Positions 37,732 to 48,452 of a stretch of 64,000 bases of DNA are shown here, in pieces; position 1 is the first letter of the stretch, and each line of letters opens with the position of its first letter. The position numbers were made by a program, and so were the translations under genes. This DNA is from Alkalibacterium sp. AK22. GTDB lineage: Bacteria > Bacillota > Bacilli > Lactobacillales > Carnobacteriaceae_A. Location: NCBI RefSeq assembly GCF_000585255.1, contig NZ_JANL01000015.1, positions 1 through 64,000 on the forward strand, read 5' to 3'. Under the pieces are notes generated by a model. The model saw only the letters and a program-made list of their open reading frames with translations. It did no database searches and was not told the DNA's origin.

Positions 37732-37942
37732 ATATAATTTAATAGTGGAGTGAGGCGTCAAGCTCGTCCTGACATCCACCGGAGACATTTCAGCGAGCAA
37801 GCCTCAGGCTGCACAGCGAATGGATCAGGTGAATGGAGTGGGGAGCTGCCGAACGAAACTGGATAAAAATAGTGGAGTGAGGCGTCAAGCCGAACTCACC
37901 AAAAACTCGAAATTATTATTATTCCTGAAAGGAGGAATTTGA
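37732..37942 (+). promoter_or_regulatory. rpsL-rpsG spacer with a 23-bp direct repeat
   Basis: The spacer is 211 bases, long for this operon. An identical 23-base sequence occurs at 37741-37763 and 37868-37890. In each copy the repeated GTGGAGTGAGGCGTCA can fold with different downstream partners (TGAC and TCCAC for the first; CTCAC for the second). In Escherichia coli S7 represses translation by binding this intercistronic region; a similar control here is an inference. Confidence 0.55.
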
Positions 37943-38413
37943 ATGCCTCGTAAAGGTCCTGTAGCAAAACGTGATGTATTGCCAGATCCAATGTACAATT
38001 CTAAACTGGTTTCCCGCTTGATCAACCGCTTGATGGTTGACGGTAAACGTGGGAAGGCGTCTACGATTTTGTATGATGCATTTGATCAAATTAAAGAACA
38101 GACAGGCAATGACCCAATGGAAGTGTTTGAACAAGCACTGAAAAACATCATGCCTGTACTAGAAGTTAAAGCTCGTCGTGTAGGAGGTTCCAACTACCAG
38201 GTGCCTGTGGAAGTACGCTCAGATCGTCGTACGACCCTAGCACTGCGCTGGTTGGTAAACTACGCTCGTCTACGTGGAGAAAACACCATGCAAGACAGAC
38301 TGGCTAAAGAAATCATGGACGCAGCAAACAACACTGGAGCTGCTGTTCGTAAACGTGAAGAAATCCACCGTATGGCTGAAGCAAACAAAGCGTTTGCTCA
38401 CTACCGCTGGTAA
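37943..38413 (+). CDS. rpsG: 30S ribosomal protein S7
   Basis: A 156-residue assembly-initiating protein of the 30S head. Clear family segments are the N-terminal [44 protein letters not shown] and the C-terminal [18 protein letters not shown] 37943 follows AAAGGAGG. It is a possible regulator of its own operon through the preceding spacer. Confidence 0.98.
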   Translation: MPRKGPVAKRDVLPDPMYNSKLVSRLINRLMVDGKRGKASTILYDAFDQIKEQTGNDPMEVFEQALKNIMPVLEVKARRVGGSNYQVPVEVRSDRRTTLALRWLVNYARLRGENTMQDRLAKEIMDAANNTGAAVRKREEIHRMAEANKAFAHYRW

Positions 38414-38543
38414 GAAGAAGAGGATCCTGTCTGGACGCACAGCATTTAGTGTCTGTGTGTCTGGATACCTCTGTTTTCTTCTATTTAAGACTCTGAGTCA
38501 TGGAAACATGGCGGATATTTATATAAGAGAGGTGTAATGATTA

Positions 38544-40628
38544 GTGGCTAAAAGAAAATTTCCTCTAGAAAAGACACGTAATATTGGAATCATGGCTCAC
38601 ATCGATGCTGGTAAAACAACTACGACTGAGCGTATCCTTTATTACACTGGCCGAATCCATAAAATTGGTGAAACACACGAAGGTGCTTCACAAATGGACT
38701 GGATGGAGCAAGAGCAGGAGCGTGGAATTACCATTACTTCCGCAGCGACAACTGCTCAGTGGAACAATCACCGAGTCAATATCATCGACACTCCTGGACA
38801 CGTGGACTTTACCGTTGAGGTAGAACGTTCACTTCGTGTACTAGATGGAGCGGTTGCGGTATTGGATGCACAGTCTGGTGTTGAGCCACAAACTGAAACC
38901 GTATGGCGTCAAGCGACAACTTACGGTGTACCTCGTGTTGTTTTTGTCAACAAAATGGATAAACTGGGTGCTGACTTCCTTCACGCAAATGAAACCCTTC
39001 ATGAGCGTCTGCAGGCTAATGCACACCCAATCCAGTTGCCGATCGGTGCCGAAGATGACTTCAAAGGGATTATCGACCTTGTTAAGATGAAAGCATTCAT
39101 GTACGGTAACGACCTGGGAACTGAAATCACTGAAGAAGACATCCCAGAAGACTACATGGAACTGGCACAGGAATGGCGCACGAAGCTGGTAGAAGCTGTT
39201 GCAGACATGGATGAAGAACTCATGATGCAGTACCTTGAAGGAGAAGAAATCTCTGAAGAGCAGCTGAAAGCCGGTATCCGTACCGCTACTCTAAGTGTTG
39301 ACTTCTACCCTGTGCTTGTGGGCTCTGCCTTCAAAAACAAAGGGGTTCAGCTTCTGCTGGACGCTGTTGTCGACTACCTTCCATCTCCACTGGATGTTCG
39401 TGCCATTGTTGGTCACAAACAAGGAGACGAAGATGCAACGATCAAAGTTGAAGCTGGCGACGACCAGACTTTCTCTGCTCTTGCATTTAAAGTAGCAACG
39501 GACCCGTTCGTTGGACGTCTGACTTTCTTCCGAGTATACTCCGGTACGCTTGAATCAGGTTCATACATCCTGAACGCAACAAAAGATACGCGTGAGCGTG
39601 TCGGCCGTATCCTGCAAATGCACGCGAACTCTCGTGAAGAGATTGCAGAAGTCTTCTCCGGAGACATCGCTGCTGCAGTTGGGCTGAAAGATACTACAAC
39701 AGGGGACACGCTATGTGACCTGGATAACCCAGTTATCCTGGAATCAATGGAATTCCCTGAGCCGGTAATCCAGGTAGCGATTGAGCCTAAATCAAAAGCT
39801 GACCAGGACAAAATGGGTATCGCTCTGCAGAAGCTTGCTGAAGAGGATCCAACTTTCCGTGCAGAAACTGACCACGAGACAGGCGAAACGATTATTGCCG
39901 GTATGGGTGAGCTTCACCTAGACATTATCGTTGACCGTATGAAACGTGAGTTTAAAGTTGAAGCGAACGTTGGGGCGCCTCAGGTATCTTACCGTGAAAC
40001 ATTCACCAAACCGGTTAAATCCGAAGGTAAATTTGTTCGTCAGTCTGGTGGTAAAGGTCAGTTCGGACACGTCTGGATTGAATTTACACCAAACGAAGAA
40101 GGAGCAGGTTTTGAATTCGAAGATGCAATCGTTGGTGGGGTTGTTCCACGTGAATATATCCCAGCGGTTAAATCTGGTCTTGAAGCGTCACTGGATAACG
40201 GTGTTCTTGCTGGTTACCCACTAGTAGACGTCAAGGCTAAACTTTACGATGGATCTTACCACGATGTCGACTCAAACGAGACGGCCTTTAAGGTGGCGGC
40301 TTCACTGTCACTTAAAAATGCTGCTAAGGAAGCAGGCGCAGTTATTCTTGAGCCAATGATGGCTGTTGAAGTAACGGTACCTGAAGACTACATGGGTGAT
40401 ATCATGGGTCACATTTCTGCTCGTCGCGGAAACATCGAAGGATCTGAACAGCGCGGAAACGCAACAATCGTCAGAGGAAGCATTCCACTGGCTGAAATGT
40501 TCGGTTACGCAACTGCTCTGCGTTCTGCAACACAAGGTCGCGGAACGTTTACAATGCAATTCGATCACTATGAGCAAGTGCCTAAGAGCATTGCCGAAGA
40601 AATCATCAAGAAAAACGGCGGACAGTAA
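38544..40628 (+). CDS. fusA: elongation factor G
   Basis: A 694-residue translocase GTPase. G1 [13 protein letters not shown]2/switch [10 protein letters not shown]3 DTPGHVDF and G4 NKMD occur in the first domain; the C-terminal domains IV-V contain [10 protein letters not shown] and the [10 protein letters not shown] segment. Start is GTG 38544, after GAGGTG. tuf follows after 183 bases, with a promoter of its own. Confidence 0.98.
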   Translation: MAKRKFPLEKTRNIGIMAHIDAGKTTTTERILYYTGRIHKIGETHEGASQMDWMEQEQERGITITSAATTAQWNNHRVNIIDTPGHVDFTVEVERSLRVLDGAVAVLDAQSGVEPQTETVWRQATTYGVPRVVFVNKMDKLGADFLHANETLHERLQANAHPIQLPIGAEDDFKGIIDLVKMKAFMYGNDLGTEITEEDIPEDYMELAQEWRTKLVEAVADMDEELMMQYLEGEEISEEQLKAGIRTATLSVDFYPVLVGSAFKNKGVQLLLDAVVDYLPSPLDVRAIVGHKQGDEDATIKVEAGDDQTFSALAFKVATDPFVGRLTFFRVYSGTLESGSYILNATKDTRERVGRILQMHANSREEIAEVFSGDIAAAVGLKDTTTGDTLCDLDNPVILESMEFPEPVIQVAIEPKSKADQDKMGIALQKLAEEDPTFRAETDHETGETIIAGMGELHLDIIVDRMKREFKVEANVGAPQVSYRETFTKPVKSEGKFVRQSGGKGQFGHVWIEFTPNEEGAGFEFEDAIVGGVVPREYIPAVKSGLEASLDNGVLAGYPLVDVKAKLYDGSYHDVDSNETAFKVAASLSLKNAAKEAGAVILEPMMAVEVTVPEDYMGDIMGHISARRGNIEGSEQRGNATIVRGSIPLAEMFGYATALRSATQGRGTFTMQFDHYEQVPKSIAEEIIKKNGGQ

Positions 40629-40713
40629 TACGTATCTGTCCCCTGTGGCAGTCAGGCATGCTTCTTGAATCATTCTATGATAGAGAGAAGCGTGCTGTGA
40701 TTTGCCAAATCAA

Positions 40714-40742
40714 TTGATTTTATACTGTTCAATCGGTATAAT
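40714..40742 (+). promoter_or_regulatory. tuf promoter
   Basis: TTGATT (40714-40719), 17 bases, TATAAT (40737-40742). It permits tuf expression beyond that of the str operon. Confidence 0.78.
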
Positions 40743-40820
40743 TAATTAGTGGAAATAGGAATAGAAAACTCTTTTTCTATTTAAAAAAATGAAGACAACC
40801 CTAAGGAGGAAATGTTTAAA

Positions 40821-42005
40821 ATGGCAAAAGAAAAATTTGACCGTTCCAAGCAGCACATGAACATTGGAACAATCGGACACGTCGACCACGGTAAAACAAC
40901 CCTAACAGCTGCAATCACTACAGTACTTTCTAAGAAAGGTTATGCACAAGCTCAAGCATACGATTCTATTGATGGTGCTGCAGAAGAGAAAGAGCGTGGA
41001 ATCACAATTTCTACTTCACACGTTGAGTACGAAACAGATACACGTCACTATGCACACGTTGACTGCCCAGGACACGCAGACTACGTTAAAAACATGATCA
41101 CTGGTGCTGCTCAGATGGACGGAGCTATTCTTGTAGTTTCTGCTGCTGACGGACCAATGCCTCAGACTCGTGAGCACATCCTGCTTTCACGTCAGGTTGG
41201 CGTTCCTTACATCGTTGTATTCCTGAACAAAGTTGATATGGTTGACGATGAAGAGCTACTAGAACTAGTTGAAATGGAAGTTCGTGATCTTCTAAGCGAA
41301 TATGACTTCCCAGGCGACGACATTCCTGTAGTTTCTGGTTCTGCTCTTAAAGCTCTTGAAGGCGAAGCAGACTACGAAGAGAAAATTCTTGAATTGATGC
41401 AAGCTGTAGATGACTACATCCCAGCTCCTGAGCGTGACTCTGCTAAGCCATTCATGATGCCAGTTGAGGACGTATTCTCAATCACTGGTCGTGGTACGGT
41501 TGCAACTGGTCGTGTTGAGACTGGTGAAGTACGTGTCGGTGACGAAGTTGAAGTTATCGGAATTAAAGATACTGCTAAAACAACTGTTACAGGTGTTGAA
41601 ATGTTCCGTAAATTGCTTGACTACGCAGAAGCTGGAGACAACATCGGAGCACTTCTACGTGGAGTTTCCCGTGACGACATCGAGCGTGGACAAGTTCTGG
41701 CTAAGCCAGGATCAATCACTCCTCACACAAAATTTGATGCGGAAGTTTATGTTCTTTCTAAAGAAGAGGGTGGACGTCACACTCCATTCTTCACAAACTA
41801 CCGCCCACAGTTCTTCTTCCGTACAACAGACGTAACTGGTGTTGTTGAACTTCCAGAAGGAACTGAAATGGTTATGCCTGGCGATAACACAGAAATGAGC
41901 GTTTCTCTAATCGCTCCTATCGCTGTTGAAGATGGTACTAAATTCACTATCCGTGAAGGTGGACGTACTGTTGGAGCCGGCGTTGTAACTAAAATTGTTG
42001 AGTAA
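40821..42005 (+). CDS. tuf: elongation factor Tu
   Basis: A 394-residue GTPase delivering aminoacyl-tRNA to the ribosome. [31 protein letters not shown] and SALKA define the G domain; domains 2 and 3 follow. ATG 40821 is chosen because AAGGAGGA lies 10 bases upstream; ATG 40812 is only 1-2 bases from it. Terminated by a strong hairpin at 42026. Confidence 0.98.
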   Translation: MAKEKFDRSKQHMNIGTIGHVDHGKTTLTAAITTVLSKKGYAQAQAYDSIDGAAEEKERGITISTSHVEYETDTRHYAHVDCPGHADYVKNMITGAAQMDGAILVVSAADGPMPQTREHILLSRQVGVPYIVVFLNKVDMVDDEELLELVEMEVRDLLSEYDFPGDDIPVVSGSALKALEGEADYEEKILELMQAVDDYIPAPERDSAKPFMMPVEDVFSITGRGTVATGRVETGEVRVGDEVEVIGIKDTAKTTVTGVEMFRKLLDYAEAGDNIGALLRGVSRDDIERGQVLAKPGSITPHTKFDAEVYVLSKEEGGRHTPFFTNYRPQFFFRTTDVTGVVELPEGTEMVMPGDNTEMSVSLIAPIAVEDGTKFTIREGGRTVGAGVVTKIVE

Positions 42006-42025
42006 TATCTGACAATGATTTTATC

Positions 42026-42063
42026 AAAAGCACTTGGAGGCTTGTCCTCCAAGTGCTTTTTTT
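42026..42063 (+). terminator. terminator after tuf
   Basis: A 15-bp perfect stem (42026-42040 with 42046-42060), loop of five, T-rich tail. Confidence 0.95.
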
Positions 42064-42120
42064 GTTCTCTAGCTTTACTGCTGGCAAAAACTTGATCAAG
42101 CTCCGTACAATGAAAAGTAA

Positions 42121-42177
42121 AAGGCCTCACTTGCCTAGAAGCCGGAAACTACCGGTTCTTGGCTAGGTGAGGTCTTT
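42121..42177 (-). terminator. terminator of the moxR operon
   Basis: A long inverted repeat (CTCAC...CCTAG...CCGG with CCGG...CTAGG...TGAG). On the minus strand it is followed by CTTTTACTTTTC, so it probably ends the minus-strand operon. Confidence 0.72.
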
Positions 42178-42220
42178 GTGATTATCCTATCAGGGCACAT
42201 AGTCTTTGTTTTGTATACGT

Positions 42221-44617
42221 TCAGTGAATCAGCTTACCGCTTAAAGGATGGCTGACGGGCTGTTGCCGCTTGAGATCAGGTAAGTCGGGCAGCAGATCGA
42301 GTATATCGGTAATCACAGCAGTTTGCTCTGGAGTCCAACGTCTGCTAGGCTGTCCGGAGCTGTAAAAGGCAGTATCTGTTAACTGCGCAAAGGCGTCTAT
42401 GGCGTCTGTTTTGTTGAGCAAGAAAGGTTTCCAGTGGGTGAGGTACTGGCTGACTGTTTCAGAGGGATGTCGCTTGGACTTGAAACGAAGCAGTCTCAAG
42501 ATCAACCTGCAAGCCTGATCCAGCCTGATCCATCGTCTAATAATGAGCCATTTAATCAGATTCATGGCAAGGCTCCATCTGAATACAGTCACAACGACGA
42601 TGGATATCAGGAAGGCAGCGATAGTCAGGTGGCCTCTTCCGGTCCAGCGACGGTCTGTTTCAGTGTCAGCGCGGGTCACTTCTCCGGTTAGACCTGGATT
42701 TTCAGTATCACTGAAGTCGCCATCTTCCTCTAGACCAGCCAGTTCTTCGGCTTCCTGACTGTCGCGTGTCTGCTCTTCCAGATCAATCAGATCCCCATCG
42801 TCAAAAGACAAGGGTTCGTCCGTACCTGCCAGAACAGGGTCCAAATCGGTCATAGGATTTGAAAATGAAGGACTGGGCTCAAAAGGGACCCAGCCATGAC
42901 TTGGAAAGAAGACTTCGACCCATGAATGCGCATTGGAATTACTGACCTGGTAAAAAGGGGTTTCGCTCTCATCAGTATAGATAGCGCCGGGTGTAAATCC
43001 CTTAGTCCACCGAGTAGGTATGCCTATCGCCCGGAGCATGACAGCCATAGCCGAAGAAAAATTATTGCAGTAGCCGATTTGTGATTCGAAGAGGAAGTGA
43101 TCAACATAGTCTCCGCCGTCCGGTGTATTTTCCACTTCTAGCAAGCTGTAGCGGTACCCGCCGTCCTCTTTTAGAAATGTTTCAATCGCCCGGACTTTTT
43201 CATATTCGTATTCCAGATCCTCTGTCAGCTCGACTGCCAGATCGATTACTCTTTGGGGAAGAGTATCCGGCAGTTGCAGTTCATCCATGAAATAGTGCGT
43301 GACAAATTCGCGGGAGCCCGTAAAGGGCTGATCATCTTCCGGCTGGCTTTGACTGAAGGCTTCGAAATAGCGCTCACGCCAGTCATCATCTTCTCTGAGC
43401 AGCTCTTCATCGAAGCGTGTCGGGAAAGTATTGTCATAAGACACACTGTAGGTAGTCAAAGGCTCAGCTTCAGATTCCAGAGCATAGAACATGCTGCTTT
43501 CAAAGCGCTCTAGCGTGTAAGGAAGATCTGATGTCTCGATGTCCAAGTCATACCAGCCGTAAGGGTAGGCAATGTAGTTAGCCTCCTCTAGCCACTCGAC
43601 AGTAATAAAGGAAATAGATTCCTCTTCCATAAGCTGGTCCCGCTGTTCGGCTGTTGCTGTAAAGTCATGAGCTACGTTATAGGGAGAGGCCACTTGTCTA
43701 GGCAGTTCCTCCGAGTCGCTTTCCCACCCGAGACCCGTGTATTCTGTTCGGTGCAGTACTTTCCAGTAGTATGGATTTTCAGTGTAGGCACGGAAGAGAG
43801 GCGTGAAGTCTTGGGTCAAGGGACCGCCAAGTCTTGAGTCATCCAAGCCCATTCCTGTACGCTTGAATCCCATCCCGCTTGAGTAGGCATTAATCCAGTC
43901 AAAGACTCCCCGGTTATCTAGTTCTTTTTGCAAAGTCTGTGAACGGGATTCGATCCATTCCTGTGTTGGCCTTAGACGATCAATTCCCCATATGGACAAC
44001 TGGGTCAGTCCAAAAGTGAACAGGGCTGTGTAGGCAAAGCTTTTAGAAAAAGCAAGCCAGCTTGTCCGTGTATTCAGCTGCATCAGTGCAATCAGCATAA
44101 AGCCAAATCCAATCAGCTGAATCATTTCAGGCAGTACCCGGTTAGCGCTGAAGGTGTGGACAATCATTAGATAAATAAAGCCAACGAGAAAAGACGGAAT
44201 GGCGAGCTTGGCGAATAGCGTTAAATAAGTCAGCAAACTGACTGTAACAAAAAGAAGTGTCATGATCAGGAGCTGGGGAGTAACGGTCAGTTCGCCGGCC
44301 AGAAGCCCGCTGAACTGACCGTATAGAGCTTCAACTGTTTTAGTCAGCCAGAAGCGGCTTTCCGCGCTGTTTGCTGTTTGAGGAAATAAAACGTATAAGA
44401 ACAGCATGAGCTGTCCCGCTTGTAGACTGAAAAAGAGCCAGCCTTTTTTTACGACCACAGCAATCAGCTGCGTGGTAATAAAGAAGGAAGCAAGTGAAGC
44501 AGTGCCGGTCAGTCGGTTGAGTTCAAAAGCAAACGTGGCTACTGGAATAAAAACTAGATAATGGACGATACCGATAAGGACATCCCTGAAGCTGTCCAGT
44601 TTGTTGGTTAAGAACAT
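42221..44617 (-). CDS. transglutaminase-like membrane protein (TgpA/YebA type)
   Basis: A 798-residue protein. About six to seven hydrophobic segments occupy residues 10-200, followed by a long external region with a papain-like transglutaminase core: the catalytic Cys in GYCNNFSSAMAVMLRAIGIP near 515, the His in NAHSWVEVFF near 570, and WVPFEPSPSF, where the usual Asp is replaced by Glu. One more span near 660 leads to a cytoplasmic C-terminal domain (DUF4129-like). The family may act on surface proteins or peptidoglycan; substrate unknown. Its ribosome-binding site AAAGGAGG lies within the end of the DUF58 gene. Confidence 0.87.
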   Translation of the reverse strand: MFLTNKLDSFRDVLIGIVHYLVFIPVATFAFELNRLTGTASLASFFITTQLIAVVVKKGWLFFSLQAGQLMLFLYVLFPQTANSAESRFWLTKTVEALYGQFSGLLAGELTVTPQLLIMTLLFVTVSLLTYLTLFAKLAIPSFLVGFIYLMIVHTFSANRVLPEMIQLIGFGFMLIALMQLNTRTSWLAFSKSFAYTALFTFGLTQLSIWGIDRLRPTQEWIESRSQTLQKELDNRGVFDWINAYSSGMGFKRTGMGLDDSRLGGPLTQDFTPLFRAYTENPYYWKVLHRTEYTGLGWESDSEELPRQVASPYNVAHDFTATAEQRDQLMEEESISFITVEWLEEANYIAYPYGWYDLDIETSDLPYTLERFESSMFYALESEAEPLTTYSVSYDNTFPTRFDEELLREDDDWRERYFEAFSQSQPEDDQPFTGSREFVTHYFMDELQLPDTLPQRVIDLAVELTEDLEYEYEKVRAIETFLKEDGGYRYSLLEVENTPDGGDYVDHFLFESQIGYCNNFSSAMAVMLRAIGIPTRWTKGFTPGAIYTDESETPFYQVSNSNAHSWVEVFFPSHGWVPFEPSPSFSNPMTDLDPVLAGTDEPLSFDDGDLIDLEEQTRDSQEAEELAGLEEDGDFSDTENPGLTGEVTRADTETDRRWTGRGHLTIAAFLISIVVVTVFRWSLAMNLIKWLIIRRWIRLDQACRLILRLLRFKSKRHPSETVSQYLTHWKPFLLNKTDAIDAFAQLTDTAFYSSGQPSRRWTPEQTAVITDILDLLPDLPDLKRQQPVSHPLSGKLIH

Positions 44618-44627
44618 GGCAGTGAGG

Positions 44628-45641
44628 TCATCCTCCTTTTAAAAAGTGAAGGTCGTGTTCAGTCAGAATCAGGTCTGGCTGATTGGCTGTCTGCTGTGAA
44701 GGAAGGGTACAGCGGCTGGCTTTGATAATGATACGCTTTCTGTCAGTGACGAGTGAATGCCTATACAAATCAGAGAGGGAAGCTGGATTATCTACAGGCT
44801 GAATGGATAAAAAATCGCTGATGGACTGTCGAATTCCCGGACGATTACCGAACATGCCTAATAGATAGAGATTGGGAGTAAGAGACGGATTTAGTTCCAT
44901 TACCAAGTTGTAGGCAATACTCAGTAAAAACTCAAACTCATCAGAAGCTGTACCATAAAAATAAATATCAATGGGTGCTTCCTCTTCGTGTTCGTAGTCC
45001 TTGACCATCCAGTGTCCACGTCTGAGACTGGTTTTCCAGTCAATCAGGCTCATGGCATCCCGCTGCTGGTAGCGCCGGATTTCTTTTACATAAAATTCGT
45101 GAATAGGTGAGTGAAGAGCAACTGAGAGTCTAGGGGTAATATTGCGCATCAACTTACCCCGATTTGTTTTGGTCATTACAGCAGGATAAATCTCAATATG
45201 GACAGGTAACGCGTATGTGAGCCGGCGTTTCCATAGTCCGAATATACTGACGGCCTCGATATCCAGCCTGAGGTGTTCATGCAGTCCTCTAGTCAGTTTG
45301 ACAGGCTGGAAATATACCGGTACAAGGCGAGAAAGGAAGCAGGTGCTGTATTGTGTGTTGCTGTGGCCCTCTGTATTTAACTTTAGACTCATCGATGACA
45401 GAACAAGAGGGAGCCGATGTCTGCCGCGTACTTTACAGGAAACCCCTACCTTTCCAGATTCAGTTTTGTACCAGTTGACTCCATAAATGACGAGGCGCTG
45501 CCTGGACGACAAAAAAGCAAGGAGGAGCATTAAAGTGAAGGAATACAGAATAAACCAGGACACCGTTGTAGCGAAGGCCAATGTATAAAGCAGAATCAGG
45601 ACATATAGAAAAAAGTAAAGAATCAGACGCAGTTTAGTCAT
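44628..45641 (-). CDS. DUF58 domain protein
   Basis: A 337-residue protein with two hydrophobic segments near the N-terminus (about 5-42) and a DUF58/von-Willebrand-like domain holding RRYQQRDAMSLIDWKTSLRRG near residue 200, the family's hallmark. These proteins act with a MoxR ATPase and a transglutaminase-like protein in an unclear envelope or assembly process. Start ATG 45641 overlaps the moxR stop in an ATGA junction, so the two are translationally coupled. Confidence 0.87.
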   Translation of the reverse strand: MTKLRLILYFFLYVLILLYTLAFATTVSWFILYSFTLMLLLAFLSSRQRLVIYGVNWYKTESGKVGVSCKVRGRHRLPLVLSSMSLKLNTEGHSNTQYSTCFLSRLVPVYFQPVKLTRGLHEHLRLDIEAVSIFGLWKRRLTYALPVHIEIYPAVMTKTNRGKLMRNITPRLSVALHSPIHEFYVKEIRRYQQRDAMSLIDWKTSLRRGHWMVKDYEHEEEAPIDIYFYGTASDEFEFLLSIAYNLVMELNPSLTPNLYLLGMFGNRPGIRQSISDFLSIQPVDNPASLSDLYRHSLVTDRKRIIIKASRCTLPSQQTANQPDLILTEHDLHFLKGG

Positions 45642-46615
45642 TTCAAATCCCACCATCTTTTGCCCTTGACCGTCGGAACAACCAGGTCTTTGGTCAGCTC
45701 GTCAATAAAAGCATCTACCTCCGGCTTGGACAATGCATTTTCAAACAGGAGGCGATGGCGGTAAATTGGCTTGAGTACAGTTAATATGTCTTCAGGTGTG
45801 ACAAAGTCCCGGCTATTAATCAGCGCATGAGCCCGGGCAGCAGCGAGGCAATACTGGTTTCCTCTCGGACTGATTCCCAGACGCAGGTCAGGATGGGTTC
45901 GAGTCAGGCCAGCCAGGGAGACGATATAGTGCAGGAGATTTTCTTCTACATGAATGCTTTGTACGGTGTCTTTTAATAGAAGAAACTCTTCAAGCGGCAT
46001 AACCGGCTTTAGCTGTTCAACAGCTTCGTGCTGATCGGGAGAAGCGAGCATCAGGACTTCCTGTTCAGTATCGGGATAGCCAAGAGACAATTGAAAGAAG
46101 AAGCGGTCGAGCTGAGCCTCCGGGAGAGGATAGGTGCCTTCATACTCGACCGGATTCTGTGTAGCCAAGACAAAGAAAGGCTCAGGAAGTCTGTAGGTGC
46201 TGCCGTCGATGGTTACCTGTTTTTCGGACATGGCTTCAAGCATGGCGGCCTGTGTACGTGGCGATGTCCGGTTGATTTCGTCTGCCAGGAGCAGTTGATT
46301 AAATATGGGTCCTTTTTGAAAATCAAAGACGGTTCCATCAGCAGACGGTACAGAAAAACCGACGATATCTGAAGGGATCAAGTCGGGGGTGAACTGGATG
46401 CGGGCAAAATCCGCTTTTAGGCATTTGGCTATGGTTCGGATCAGCAAAGTTTTTCCAACACCGGGAATATCTTCGAATAAAACATGTCCGCCGGCAAGCA
46501 TCGCCACAATGGTCAAGCGGGTTACTTCTTTTTTACCAATGATGATGCGGTCAACAGTATCGATTAACGTATGCAGTTTACTTACTGACTGCTCGGTCGC
46601 TTCTGAAAATGTCAT
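45638..46615 (-). CDS. MoxR-family AAA+ ATPase
   Basis: A 325-residue ATPase. Walker A is EDIPGVGKT near residue 52, Walker B LLLADEINRTSP near 112, sensor ATQNPVEYEGTYPLPEAQLDRF, and a C-terminal lid with RLGISPRGNQYCLAAARA. MoxR proteins are chaperone-like and encoded with DUF58 partners. Start ATG 46615 follows GAGGGAG. It is the first gene of the three-gene minus-strand operon, divergent from the S10 operon. Confidence 0.92.
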   Translation of the reverse strand: MTFSEATEQSVSKLHTLIDTVDRIIIGKKEVTRLTIVAMLAGGHVLFEDIPGVGKTLLIRTIAKCLKADFARIQFTPDLIPSDIVGFSVPSADGTVFDFQKGPIFNQLLLADEINRTSPRTQAAMLEAMSEKQVTIDGSTYRLPEPFFVLATQNPVEYEGTYPLPEAQLDRFFFQLSLGYPDTEQEVLMLASPDQHEAVEQLKPVMPLEEFLLLKDTVQSIHVEENLLHYIVSLAGLTRTHPDLRLGISPRGNQYCLAAARAHALINSRDFVTPEDILTVLKPIYRHRLLFENALSKPEVDAFIDELTKDLVVPTVKGKRWWDLK

Positions 46616-47422
46616 AGGCTGGCTCCCTCGATATATAATTTAATGTATCTACTTGTGTTAACAGGCTGGATCGTCTGTGCAATGAAATGAAAAAGATGTA
46701 AGGGTTTTAACTATTGTATAGAGAAAAAGAGGATAACACAACGGACTAAGCAAGAGTTTCATGAAATGGTTACAATTAATAAGTGAACACGGTTATCAAA
46801 TGAATGCACACGGATAAAGCAGCTGCCCGGTAAACAAATTGAAGCTGGGCATACGGGGAAAAGGAAAGATGGTGAAGCTGGTTTCTTCTATTATATATTA
46901 TTTTAAGTGAAATCAACCAGGCGGACTGCCCATCATGGGGGCGGACAGCACTTTGTACAAGAAAGGACAAGGCCCTCTAATCTAGACGGTCCCGTGCTCC
47001 AAACAGACAGCCGAAAACGCTATAAGTAGGGAATGTGTCTGAAAAGTGAAGAGGAACGTAAAAAATCCACTTTTTTAGAGGCTAAAGGGTGCGAGAGGCA
47101 AAGAAATTGCCTATAATACTAGAAGTATGCCGATCATTGACTGGAGTAAGGGAAAAGTCTGGATTTATTGGATAAATCCTTTAAAAACACTTGATTCTGC
47201 TCTGTGTTGTCTGTATACTTGTATAGGTGTCTGTGAGAGAGGGTTATCTCGGCAGAAACTATTAAACCTGTGTAATAATAGTTGTGCTAGGTGGCATCGT
47301 TCACGGAACCACGGCTAGGAAGCGAGAGGTTACGACACACCCGGATGCATTGCCATGGAGGGCAGTCGAAAATTTTCGTGGAGCTAGGTTTATTTTTTAA
47401 ATAAGCGAAGGAGGGAAACATC
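46616..47422. promoter_or_regulatory. divergent spacer moxR / S10 operon
   Basis: About 800 bases without a supportable gene. At 47191-47219 TTGATT, 17 bases, TATACT forms a good promoter for the S10 operon, leaving a 200-base leader in which CTAGGTGG and CCACGGCTAG (47288-47319 region) may pair. A weaker TTAACA-17-TTATAT lies upstream of moxR on the minus strand (about 46629-46664). The part 46670-47110 holds nothing recognised; it may be decayed sequence. Confidence 0.6.
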
Positions 47423-47731
47423 ATGGCAAAACAAAAAATTCGTATTCGTCTAAAAGCTTACGAGCATCGAGTACTAGATCAATCAGCTGACAAAATCGTT
47501 GAAACGGCAAAGAGAACTGGAGCAAGCGTATCTGGTCCAATCCCATTGCCAACTGAACGTAAACTGTACACAGTTATCCGCTCACCACACGTTTACAAAG
47601 ATTCACGTGAGCAGTTTGAAATGCGTACGCACAAGCGTCTTGTGGATATCTTGAATCCAACACCAAAGACTGTTGACGCGCTGACTAAACTTGACCTGCC
47701 GTCAGGTGTAGACATCGAAATCAAACTTTAA
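47423..47731 (+). CDS. rpsJ: 30S ribosomal protein S10
   Basis: A 102-residue protein. [20 protein letters not shown] and the conserved [22 protein letters not shown] are unmistakable. S10 is also the NusE partner of NusG. ATG 47423 follows GGAGGG. It is first in the S10-spc-alpha superoperon. Confidence 0.98.
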   Translation: MAKQKIRIRLKAYEHRVLDQSADKIVETAKRTGASVSGPIPLPTERKLYTVIRSPHVYKDSREQFEMRTHKRLVDILNPTPKTVDALTKLDLPSGVDIEIKL

Positions 47732-47790
47732 TCAGTAATGACGATAGATAAATTACAAAATAAAAATCAAACTTAAACGGAGGTGTAATC

Positions 47791-48426
47791 ATGACCAAAG
47801 GAATCTTGGGTAAAAAAGTCGGAATGACTCAAATCTTCAGTGAATCAGGCGAAATGCTTCCTGTAACTGTTGTTGAGGTGAAACCTAACGTGGTACTGCA
47901 AGTTAAAACTGTTGAAACAGACGGTTATAACGCTGTCCAGTTGGGAATCGAAGATAAACGTGAAGTTCTATCTAACAAACCGGCACAAGGTCATGTTAAA
48001 AAAGCTAACACGGCTCCTAAGCGCTTCATTAGAGAATTCAGAGATGCAGAGCTAGGTGACGTAGAAGTTGGAAACGAAGTATTAGTAGACACATTTGCAG
48101 AAGGCGATATCGTCGATGTAACAGGAACGTCTAAAGGTAAAGGATTCCAGGGTGTTATCAAGCGTCACGGCCAGAGTCGTGGACCAGAAACACACGGTTC
48201 CCGTTATCACCGTCGTCCTGGATCAATGGGTATGGCTACTCATCCTGCGAGAGTTTTCAAAGGTAAGAAACTAGCCGGACGTATGGGTGGCGACCAAGTC
48301 ACTGTACAAAACCTTGAAATCGTTCGTGTGGACACTGAGCGCAACGTTCTACTGATCAAAGGTAACGTACCTGGATCAAAGAAATCACTTGTACAAATTA
48401 AAACTGCGGAAAAAGCAGACAAGTAA
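47791..48426 (+). CDS. rplC: 50S ribosomal protein L3
   Basis: A 211-residue protein. The start [18 protein letters not shown] and the peptidyl-transferase-facing loop with [20 protein letters not shown] are typical. The drug-sensitivity loop region [19 protein letters not shown] appears normal. ATG 47791 follows GGAGG. Confidence 0.98.
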   Translation: MTKGILGKKVGMTQIFSESGEMLPVTVVEVKPNVVLQVKTVETDGYNAVQLGIEDKREVLSNKPAQGHVKKANTAPKRFIREFRDAELGDVEVGNEVLVDTFAEGDIVDVTGTSKGKGFQGVIKRHGQSRGPETHGSRYHRRPGSMGMATHPARVFKGKKLAGRMGGDQVTVQNLEIVRVDTERNVLLIKGNVPGSKKSLVQIKTAEKADK

Positions 48427-48452
48427 AAGATTAGGAAGGGAGGACTAGCAGA

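Noticed and set aside
47281-47320. T-box leader before rpsJ
   Set aside because: AGGTGGCATCG resembles the T-box core, but the conserved antiterminator sequence and specifier loop are not present and the target is a ribosomal operon.
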